From the NCBI GenBank assembly GCA_903813345.2, contig CAIIXF020000005.1, positions 16,187,375 through 16,251,374 of the forward strand: a stretch of 64,000 nt of DNA. Reading direction: 5' to 3'. The notes beneath the pieces were generated by a model. That model was not told where the DNA came from and did not search any database. It worked only from the letters and a program-made list of their open reading frames with translations. Shown in pieces: positions 12,901-24,900 of this stretch; position 1 is the stretch's first letter; the number at the start of each line of letters is the position of its first letter. The stretch comes from Owenia fusiformis. Lineage: Eukaryota > Annelida > Polychaeta > Sabellida > Oweniidae. The position numbers and the translations under genes were made by a program.

Positions 12901-15900
12901 GAATCAGACACACCTTGTCTAGCTATGTGTGAATAAATAATAACGCACTTACCTGACAACACGTGTCCCATTGCGTGTCACCTGGATGTCTACCATTGTT
13001 CCTGTGTCTGAGTATGCTGCCAGGTTGATTTCTGAGAACTCTGCCTGAAACAATTTATATACCAGGATAATATCAAACAACAAAACAGGTTTATTGCCAA
13101 TACTACTTCACAAAGTTTAAAGAGATATTGAAAGTCAATGGTGTTCTTTGGGACATACCGTCTGAGAACCATCCTATATTCCAACTTATTTGCTAATTTG
13201 AGAAAATTGAATTTCTGACTTCAAAGGGTATTTTCATGAGGAGCACATTTCTATTTCATTATACTGTAGTTTTAAATGTACTTTACATATATATACCAGT
13301 TGAATAAGACAAATACGAAAGCTAAGCTAATTTGTGATTTAAAGAACTTTGTTTTAGGATTGCAATATTGATTCCTAAATTGTAAGGCTAGGGGTTAGAC
13401 ATTGTTTTTTTGTGGGATAGATCATGGTTTGGGATACTGGTGATTTTTCCATCTGATTGACAGTGCCCTTGATATTTGTTTTCCTTGCTATGTTTACCAA
13501 TGCATGTTCTTTGGTCTTTTCCCAGTTGAGACTATTTTTTTCAATATTTTTTGCAGGTCTACTAGTGAATGTGCTTACATGTTTTCTTTCATAGTAGATT
13601 ATAGCCTTAGCACATTCCTGTCAAAGACAATACCAGACTAGCTGTTGAAGTGTCGCTTTTAGATTCTCAAACATGCTATCTGTGCATAACAATAATTGCT
13701 GTATGGTTTTAATTAAAGGATTTAAGCCCTGGACTGCTGAATCATACCACGAAGGTGTTGTTTCCAAACCTTTGCATGACCGGGCAGCTGGAACGCATCG
13801 TGTTGTTGTTTCCAAACCTTTGCATGACCAGGCCGCGGGAATGCAAAGATTAGGAAACAAGGCCTGAGTGGAATGAATCAGCTACAATGCATTGAGTCTT
13901 GGGCTTAAATTCGTTTCACACATTGCAATGTTTTTCTACAAAATCATCCAAAAGAAACGAAATCACTAAAAGAACACATTTTCAATGAATTTTTTTGCAA
14001 GGGTCAAGTTGGCAAGTCATCAAATCCAATGTGAAAAATCCATTCATCACCATGACAACTATTAAACTAGTGACCTTGCATGTGTTATTGATATTTCACA
14101 CACTGTTCTATCTATATGTGAAATACTGTGTTCTGATTGGCTGGAATCGGACACACCTTGCCTAGTTATGTGTTTAGTTTCTTTTAGAGAAATGCCAAGG
14201 CAGATTTTATGAATGTCTCTCTATGAGTCAGACATCGATATAAAATTCAAGACCCTATAATCTGCAACACATATTATCTATAATGCCATGAGGAGTATAC
14301 CTGAAATTACTATTATTAGTACCCTAGATAGATATTAGTGAGAGGAAATAATATGGAATAGAATAGATTACTTTTTTTTACAAGAAATAATTCATGTTTA
14401 CTTAAGAATTGAGATTATGATATAATATGATGTGATTTCATGTAGGGTACTTCATATATAGATAAACATGTGTACAGGGAACTTAATAGGATGAAATATC
14501 AGTGGATGAAAACAATCAACAAAATATCCTCACAAAACCTGTCAAGTGGGAATTAGAAAAACAAACATGATTTACACCTCCCATTATGAATATAATAATA
14601 AAAAAACAGCTACCCTCGTTGTCCCTGCAAACAGATAGTATGTCATCAAAAGAGAAATAAATCCGAATAGAAATATTCATTTTGGGATATACCATTTGGT
14701 AAATACGGTTCAAAATATGGCTTGGTTCTTTTAACAATAAATGAATTAATGGACTTTTCCTTTTCATTAGTTTGTTGAATTGGTAGAGAGAAGGGGTGTT
14801 ACACATTCTTTCTTTATTTGCAGACCAATGTTCTGGATATTGGGGTTTTGTTTTCCTTATGACTGTTTTTATAGTACGTTGTTGCATCTGTTACTTTGTT
14901 TTATAGAACCTTTTCATATTTCCCATTTCACACATGCTTTTGCATATTTGTGATACTCATTGTTTTCATTCATCTCATCTAGAAATCTTTTTATGACAAT
15001 TGATAGCATTAAATGTGGGAACTAGTGGAAACAAGGCATAAACATGCAAAATGTCACCACCTACCATTTGTTACAGTCACCAACCACCAAACCTCTGGTG
15101 GTGAAATAATGAAGAGGGTACCAATTACGGAGCAGATTTTAAAACTGTTTCATTATGAAGCATTTTGTCAAAAAGCTTCATAATCGAAGGTTTTTTGTGC
15201 CTGTATACCACATCAAAAATCCTTTTTATGGAGCTTGCTTTGTAACAATGCAATAACCTTTGTAACCCTGCTGTGTAACAGTCACTAATGCAGCTGTCAG
15301 ATGTGATCATCCTCAGAACACACTTCAGACATCACACACTTATCCTTTCTTCTTAATCATATCTCTATGGATGATGTCTGGAATTCTACTTTCAGGACAG
15401 GTTACTTAAATTGATTTTGGATTATACAGAATGTAGAGCAGGTTAATTATCCTTTAGTTCCCCTTCCTAACAAAGCACAAACGACAATGTTTGAAAAATG
15501 CATGGATTGTTGCAGTTCAGCAAGAACGGAGAGCCAATCGAAGATAAGAAGTGAAATACATGTAGATACAAGACCTCAGAAATAAGCAAAAATATTCATT
15601 GTGATAGATAATAGCTTCTACCAGTATCTTTCTAAGTATAAGTTTATTAACAGGAAGGAACACAGAGTAATATCAAGGCATTAACGGGGCATTAACATGC
15701 CAAATGTCACCACCTGCTCCGAACATTGACCGTCAAATGCCAGATGGTAATTCAGACGCCGACCCCATCCACACACAGAAGGAACACAAAGTAACAATTA
15801 GTGGAATTACACCTATTTCATGGCTAAAGGCGTTTTCAAGGCGTTTGGGGTAACGTAGGCTAGAAAACCGCAATCCTGATTACACCAGAATTTTAAAAGC

Positions 15901-18900
15901 GCCTTGAAGACAACTTTTCGTGATTACACTTGATTTTTCTAAAGCGCTTTTAGACTGATTTAAGACAAAAATTTGCCATCAACCATCGCATTTGCATCAA
16001 AATCTGCTATTTAGATATACACTTTCAACCGTAGCGCCATCTCTGGAGATTCAAAATGATCCGATACTGTATGTTCCTTTTTTCTTAAATCGTAGTCAAT
16101 CTACCTCTGGCGTTAACAAATATGTGCTAAAGAAAGCATGGAAAACAATGCACAAGCGCGCAAAGAGAGAAGCTCGGTCATTAGGAGAGATCCAAGAGCG
16201 AGATCCAGTAAAATGAAGATGGTACTTTTGTTAGGCTGTTTGGCATCCTTGGTAATATGGGACAGGAACGAACGATGTGGACAAGACAAAGATCTCGTCA
16301 TTTTTTTGACTTCATTGTAGAGAGGTAATTTCAACTATTCAATCATCCCCTCCCCTCGCCTTCCCCATTCTACAATAGTACCAGAATTTCTCATATATAA
16401 GCCCTGGGCGTATAACTGAAAGAAGGGGTAATTTCGTCCGTTATTTTATCATTTTTTATACGCCCATGGGCGTATAAATATAAGACTTTAGATTTTTGGC
16501 CCAGTGAGCGTCAAAGTGATCGAGAATCGAAAAGCTATTATCAGAGACATATATGCATAAAGAGAAATATCAAATTTTCATACATAATCGCCCAGGGTTT
16601 CTAGGTAGGAGTGCTAATTTTCTATCAATTGACCTCATTTGATATGCCCATGGGCGTTTAAATGAGACTTTCATTTCAGCGCCAAATGGGCATATATGTG
16701 TTTGAACATTATGTAGATGTTTCTGATTCACAGTGAACAGAAGCCCCCTTGCCCCTACATGTATATGAGACCCTATCCCTATTTCACCCATAATCAGATA
16801 ATGTACAGCCAGACATCAAATAATCTCAAAATCGTTAAATAAGTCTGGGGGGAGTTTAGCATTGCTGAACTATGTACAGGATAAAGGGTAGCTTTTCTCA
16901 AAATCTGTGGTTATATAATCGTTGTACAGTAGGCCCATAGGGTAACTGGAGGGTTGGATCTTTGAGAAATTATTTATCCTAACTTAAGCTTAGGCTTACT
17001 TTCATTTCCTGCGAGATCAGGTCATACGCGATCGCATTTTTTAACGTGCCGTTCATCATGGCCTTGATCTTTTTGTCAGCCCAAATCGAAAGCATACGCT
17101 CAGTATTGACGTGGTCCCAATAAATTCTACTTTGTTTCGACATTTTGGTGATTTGATTGAGTTTTGCACAATATTTGAATTTTGTTTTTTGAAGTTTCCT
17201 CCACACCGGAAATCAATAACATGCTTGATGCTCATGCGCAAATATAGTTTTCGTTCAGTGTAAAATCGAGTTAAAGCGCCTTGAAAACCAATCGGTATTA
17301 CACCTACACGTTAAACCGCCTTTGGGTGTGAAAGCGGTTTTTAATGACTAGGGGTCTGGGAGGATTACAAAAGCGCTTTTCTAAATCCGCGATCGTGATT
17401 ACACCTGACTCTAAAGGCGGGTCGAAACCCGATAGGATTTTAAAAAGCGCTTTTACATCGTAGGTGTAATTCCACCTAGTAAGGCATTAATGGGGCATTA
17501 ACATGCCAAATGTCACCACCTGCTCCGAACATTGACTGTCAAATGCCAGGTGGCAATTCAGACTCCGACCACCATCCACAAAAAAGACAACAGCAATATG
17601 TCACCACTTGTGGTGGTGAATATGTCACCACTTGTGGTGGTGAATATGTCACCACTTGTGGTGGTGAATATGTCACCACTTGTGGTGGTGAATATGTCAC
17701 CACTTGTGGTGGTGAATATGTCACCACTTGTAGAGGTGAATATGTCACCACTAGTGGTGGTGACATGCAAACAGAGATGGAAAGGAAACTAGTCATGATG
17801 AACCAAATCCCATGTATTTAAAAAGATCTTACAAACAGAACAGTGAACCTACATGTAAAAGCTAGTAATTGTCCTTACACTACCTGGAAAAAAAACTGAA
17901 AGTTGATTTAAAGTTCTGAAGATGGCAACCTGAGGTGGCTGAAACGTCAAAATGTAAGTTCTTTCGGGTTGTGTAAGGACTAGCTTTATGTATTAGATAA
18001 CCTACACAATGAATCTCTTTAGTGAAGTACAGTGCACCAGTGACTACCTCTCATACCTCCGTTCCTAACAATTTAGAAGCCATTATTTCAATCCAAAACC
18101 AAATGACCATAGGACATTTCATTGATACTAAAGTTATTATAAATCTTGAAGAAATGTGGAACATAGAAAGTAATTTCAAAGTACCTTCTCAGATGACGCT
18201 TATTCTTATGAAACGGAAATGGAAGTAGCACACATCGGCCATAATTTATTTTCAAGTGCTTACTGAAGAAGTGTAAGGGAAGATTTGTGAGTTTCATTAG
18301 CCATTCTATGTTCATCTGTGATTACTCATGGGTAAGAGCATTCAGGGAGATGGTAAAATAGCAATTGGTAGATCAATTTCGACACAAACTGAACAAAATG
18401 AATTGCTTGATGTCTCCCGATGTAACAGACTTAATGACTCATCTGTCAAATGGTACAGGAAGCACGGGAAGGGCTTGCATGCATTCTCAAGTATATATAG
18501 CGGTAATATTATTTCAGGAAATTCATTCTACCAATGCCCTATGAGGTGTCTAATGAACATTCCCATCAATTGCTGTTGGTTTGTGATGATAATCTTGCAT
18601 AGTGAGTGACCCTCCTTGGCCAAAAATTTGTTCAAATTCATGTAATTTTTCACCATTCTGAGGTATTTTCAAGTGTTTGGGCCTAAGTTGTCAAATACCC
18701 CCTGGAATCTTTGTGACCTTTGCTAAGCAAAAGCTGGCAACAATTAGATTTCAAATATTTCAAATACATTGACCCATAAACTATTTACACACATGTACTC
18801 ATCCATTTTTACAAGCAAAGTACTGTCCCTCATCTTCTATTAAATTGTGAATCACAGTTGCATTGATTCAGTATAAGGCCATAGAACTATCATGAGAGGC

Positions 18901-21900
18901 TCTATTGGTGGAGGGCTCTATTTAATCTGATAATTACGTTTTAGCTGATATTAAATATCTGGGAAAACAATTCCAAAACCAGAACAACGGCAACGCCAAA
19001 GCGTAGCAAATCCCATTGAACAGAAATGGCTGGCATTTTTACATTTGAAATATATAGCAAATATCATAAAATAACACCTATAAGAAAGGCCACCATTTCC
19101 AAAATGGTTGATCACTAGCCAAGTTGTCATCAGAAGAAGTAATATGCTTTTAAGTAGCCACATATAAAATTCTTGAAAAATCGCCAATGCTGACCATTTT
19201 TTAAAATGGCCGCTTACTACCCAAAATGTCATAAGACAGTATGCAATCCTTACAAGTATTCACATATCAAATATGAACAAAATCACTTTTTACTTTTTGG
19301 GTTGTAATAAAAAATGTAAAATAACACACATAAAAATGGTGGCCATTTTTCAAAATGGCCGACTACTCCCCAAAGTTTTATTAGACAATGTGCCATGCTT
19401 AAAGAATACACATATCAAATATGAACAAAATCGCTCCAATACTTTTCAAGTTATCGTAAAAAATGTAAAAATGACAGCCATTTTTAAAATGGCCGCCTAC
19501 TACGCGAAGTGTCATGAGACAGATGCAAGGCTCATGAGTATTCACATATCAAATATGAACAAAATCGCTCCACTACTTTTCAAGTTATAGTAAAAAACGT
19601 AAAAATGGTGGCCATTTTTCAAAATGGCCACCTACTACCTGAAGTGTCATTAGACAGTGTGCCATGCTTATAGTATTCACATATAAAATATGATCAAAAT
19701 CGCTTTACTCCTTTTTGAGTTATAGTAAAAATTGTAAAAATAACACACATAAAAATGGCAGCCATTTTTCAAAATGTCCTCCTACTACCCAAAATGTCAT
19801 TAGACATTGTGCCATGCTTAAAGTATTCACATACCAAATATGAACAAAATCGCTCCACTACTTTTCAAGTTACAGCAAAAATCGTAAAATGACGTGCAAT
19901 GGCAGCCATTTTTCAAGATGGCTGCCATGTATCTCTTCTATAATTACATTTCTAGCTTAATCAATGTTTTATGTAACTTTTTTACATTTAAAACATATTG
20001 CTATTACAGTTTTATATGCAGTACTTAAATTACTCTAAAATCGGCACTAAAATGGTCGCCATTTTCTTTTGAGCAGCCATTTTGAAAATTGGTTCTCGAG
20101 CAGAACTTCTACTCCCATTTGGTATATGTGTACAAAATATGAACAAAATCGGCCAGCGGTATTTGAGTTATTGCCCGGACGTACGTACGTACGGACGGAC
20201 AGACGGACGGACGGAGGTGTTCCCTATATCCCTCCAAACTTTGTTCGATGGGATAATAAAGGGAAAATCAGGGATAGCATGCACAGAGGTAGCCCCGAGC
20301 ACAGGTTTTATATCTTTCATAATCATATTACATAAAAACATTATATGAGGAGTATGGATGGTAAATATTAGTTCAAGTAATATGACCTAGGTATAATAAA
20401 CATTATCAATAACCAATGAAGCACCAATATTAAGAATAGCTTTCACATAGCTTCGAGGTACTCTACAACATTTGATATTAAATTCACAGAGGATGTCATG
20501 GGAATAGTGGGACCATTTTCCACCTATTGATATGTATCACAAGGGTATAGGATATGTCTATTCCTTGATGTTATTATTGATCCATTTCGTTAGGCAATTA
20601 TTATCTTAAATAACTAGCTATATGAAAAGTGCCTCAATTACTCAGATGCGAGTAGGTAGTTACGAGTTTCGGCACCAGGTGGCTAATTCAGGGAAATAAC
20701 ATGGCAAGGAATTACATGTACAGTACAAAGTTCCTTTAAACTTGAATATTCATCAGTTTTCAGTGGTTCACTTTTCATGTTACCCTTATGTATCTGATAG
20801 TTATGCAAAAAGGAAACATTATCTGCTCAACACAAGAAAAGATATTTCACTTTTTGCGATTTTACAACGTGGGGTCTATGGGGAATCTCCCCGACCTAAA
20901 AGTCACATTTTCAAAGAAAATTAAATTTTCAAAGTTGATAAACTCTTTTCAAAACCAAATCTCTAGATGTAATTTTACATAAACATTCCAAATATGACAT
21001 CAGTTTGACTGAATTTTGAATTTTTAATGACATAAATCAAGTTCATCTCTACTTGCATCTAGTCTATTGAGGACACATATATCTGGGGAAAAACAAATTA
21101 ATACATCACGTCAGAGTTGCTACTATAATATACAATGCTAGAATCTGTAATTTCCTAAACAATGGATGGCCTTAATTATGTCTGCAGCTAACTTTCCCAG
21201 AAGATAGTCACCCTTCATTTCCACGTTTCCTACAAATATTCACCAGGAATCTGCCTTTCAATTGTATTAAAGCCTTATTAAATGAATCTGGCATTAGCTA
21301 TAGCTTTCTTACATGATAAGAATATGCAATAACCACGAATGATCCCATTAAGAAAGAATTGATCAAAAAGTCAACATGTACCCAAAGGATTTTACAGAAT
21401 GTTTTCAATAATTGGTTTTAGAGAGAAAAACAATATTGAATTCAGTTCGCCATATCGATACCAATTCTTTGAAAATTATGTTGCCTTGCTGTCCTGTTGT
21501 ACCTGCTGTCCAGACAATACTATAAGTTACTGTAGATTGGGTTAATTTGGCGCTACTTAATTTGGCGATTTTGCCATTTTTGGCATATTGGCGGCTATTT
21601 AATTTGGCGAAAATCTGACCTCTTTGTTTTTTGTAAAACTGTCCTCAGATATTTCATCATCCTCACGATGTTTCATCAGTTGAAGGTAAGCTTAGGAGTT
21701 TTTTCTTTTGAGGACCACTGGCGATATTCACCACGTTTGTACATTTTTGTGAGATCATCCTTTATTTTGCACCTCGATCGATGCTGCTACTATACCGCGC
21801 TTTTCCTTTCTAGTTTTTCCCTGAGTATTAATGAGTGACTGGCCAGTTCTGAGCCAATTTATGAGAGACATTTTTTCATATATTTTGGAAAAAACTAAAC

Positions 21901-24900
21901 CGGAAGTGACCTGAATACACTGGACGAAATACCATAGATAATTCCCGGGGATTCATTCTAAATTTTGGCGAAGATTTATATTGACGAATTTTTCAATTTC
22001 GCCAAATTCGCCAAATTAAAGCGGGCGCCAAATTAACCCAATCTACAGTATTGAATGATTTGAAGTGCAATACGGGATATATTCTGCTCGAGAAATTTTG
22101 TATTGGAACGAGATGAAGTATCGAGACAGAATATCTGAATCTGAATATCCTGTATTGCACTTCAAATCATTCTATAATGTTGATGTGTGATCCTCTGTAT
22201 TGGTAGTGAGTTTGTCCCCTCCGTACCAATATTTTCTGTATTGCGACAGAGATGATCAATGGGGACAATCTAATCTTAAAATCAAATGTCAATTTGGATT
22301 GAATTATTTAAATGTCAGTTTTATAATTTTACAATAAAAAAAATGATTGTCTAAATGTTAGTTTTACAATTTTACAATATAAAAAACATGAGGAGAAAGA
22401 CCATGAAAACAGAGAAAACGCCCAACATAATATCAACCAAAAAGATATTCAAGAATCATACTGCAACCAACCTGAACACCCCCCCCCCCCCCGCCATAAA
22501 AATTATGTTAAAGCCAATAACGCAATCAAAATCAACAAAAATATCAGTCAAAAAATATCTTAAATGTGTTTCACATATTAAAGCTTTTGATGTTTCATTC
22601 TGTATCCGTTTTGTGTGATTTATAAGAGCTTGTGTTATTTGGATCTTTACTATAGTTCATTGTGCTTTCCCTCGTTATATTCTAATTTCTCAGAATTGTG
22701 TTAATACCCTGCTCATCAGACATTTCTATGCCCACATATATTCCTCAAATATCTAGTATCCACCTACATACATTGTAGGTTAACCTCATAAGTGAATAAA
22801 TGAGAAAACATGGAACTTTCATAATTTTACTTTATGACTGAAACATGATTTACGGGCACTAATGGCTTCTAGGATATTGTATTATCACACTTTATGGACA
22901 TATTGTACACCTACTTTCGTTAACTCATTTCTGGACATGTATATCTACGAGGGATGACCACAAAGTTCTCATAAAACTATACTTCTTCATTATATTCAAA
23001 ATGTTATACAGTATACAAGATGCAAGGACTTACTTTGATTTCATTGTTGCATACAGTTTTCAGGTTTAATGGATTTAACTAATGTAATGAAGCACCAACC
23101 AAGGCAAGGCATTAACATGACAAAATGTCACCACCACCTAGAAAATTTAATCAATTTGAAGCAAGTTGAAAAATACCTTTGACCTTTTTAACCTAAAGAC
23201 CTTTTAGACCTCTTTTATCAGGTCAAATCTAAAGTCAAATTTGAACTTCTGAGAACAAAAATTAATCAATTTGGAGCAAGTTGAAAAAATACCTTTTTGA
23301 TCTTTTTTAAATCTTTTTGACCTTCTAAAAGTCATAGAAGGTCAAATCTTAAATCAGTTTTGAACTTCTGAAACTGATAGATGATTTTGAAAAAAAATTG
23401 AAGTCAGTCTAAATAGTATTTGTTATGTTATTGGAAGTTGTAAGAAATTGTTACAGACGCCACCCGCCAATCATATACCTTTTTTGACCTTGAAAAGGTC
23501 AATGAAAGTCAAATCTAAAGTCAAATTTGAACTTCTGAAAACTTGTAGATGATTTTGAAAAAAATTGAAGTCAGTATTTAAGTTATTGCAAGTTAAGAAT
23601 TTGTTACAGACGCCAACCGCTGTCACAAAAAACGGAGACCATAACAATATGTCACCCCTTTTTGGTTGTGACATAAAAACTCAACATGATAAGTATTCTG
23701 GGAAATGAAATATCCAATGATGCACCCATCCGTGAAGTGATGAAGTCCAACTGACAAATTGACAGGCATCATTTTTCATATGAAACCTCTGAGAAGGAAT
23801 AGTAACTTATGCTTCAGTCACATTTTGATCTATGGCAACTGTATGGCAGCTATATCTTCCCAAAATTGAGAGAAATATGCAACATAAAATATTGGGATAA
23901 GCAGTAGGATGTAGATATTCTATATTGATTTTGTGAACCTATGGCTGCGTGGAGCAAATTTGACTGAGACTTTACTTGCGAATCAGCGATTCTTCGCTGA
24001 AGTCACAATTCAGCACATCAGAGCTGAATTACTGTAGATTCTAGATTCACTTATATCTTTATTGTCCTAATCTCATTGCTATACAGTGCTGAACTAGTTA
24101 ATCATCTGAGCCATATGGGATATTAATTGATCTTTTTGTGAGCGTTCACAATGTGATTCTAAATAAGCTTTCACTGTAATTTACTAGTTTTATTAGCAAT
24201 ATATCACCATCAATAATATAAATCAGGAACCAGGAATTATCCATATTATAGATAAAACCAATTTCTATATTAAATTCAGCGGTGCAATGCTTAAGGTCCT
24301 TGGGACGCCTCAGTCCCTACTCTAAGCTAGTGTCCGGCAGCCATAGAAATCTCAAGTCGCCTCAAGGTCTTGGTATTTACAACTGCCATAAGGATGGCCA
24401 AAGGCAAAACATACATTATCACTTTAAGGAGGACAACCACAATTTTCTGTCTCCATAGGCATGTTACAAATGTGACTGCTAAAATATGTGACTGGGAATT
24501 CTACTTGGGCTTACTATTGATATTGCAAATGTGCCTGGTGCATTAGGGACTGAGCCTTATAAAAACCTAGTATGATTATTAGGATATTATTTTATCAATT
24601 TCACAAAACCATGCCATACGATACAGTATCTCAAACGCATAAATATAATAGAGATACATTACTTCATAAATGTGTAGGCACAATAGCCAAAGACCTGACA
24701 AAGAAATAAGAGTTAGATAATAGTTTGGGATATTTGGGGTTTGCTTTCTTTATACTCTAAAAAGTTTTATTTTTGCTGTGTTTATTAATACTCTATGGGC
24801 CTTTCTCTTGCTTGTGCTTATTTCACATCCAGACACTGACACTGAAATCTGTTCAATCACTTACTGATATCTACGTCATTAAGGATTCTCTATAATCCAT

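Noticed and set aside
14516-14887. 123-codon minus-strand ORF, the longest in the window
   Set aside because: No domain, signal or splice context. Base composition is the same as the intron, and part of it falls in a dispersed repeat.
16138-16320. Plus-strand ORFs in the Harbinger-like element, including a frame reading RTMWTRQRSRHFFDFIVER
   Set aside because: It vaguely recalls the start of Harbinger transposases (R..WVRPW..R), but it stops at once and no catalytic part follows. Too weak to annotate.
17510-17821. Long overlapping ORFs on both strands (YVTTCGGE-type and MSPLVVVN-type repeats)
   Set aside because: They arise because the 24-bp palindromic unit has a period divisible by three and no stop in several frames. 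There is no splice, composition or homology support.
18328-18609. 93-codon plus-strand ORF (MGKSIQGDGK...)
   Set aside because: No recognisable domain or splice structure; isolated in an intron on the opposite strand to synapsin. A nested gene cannot be excluded but is unsupported.
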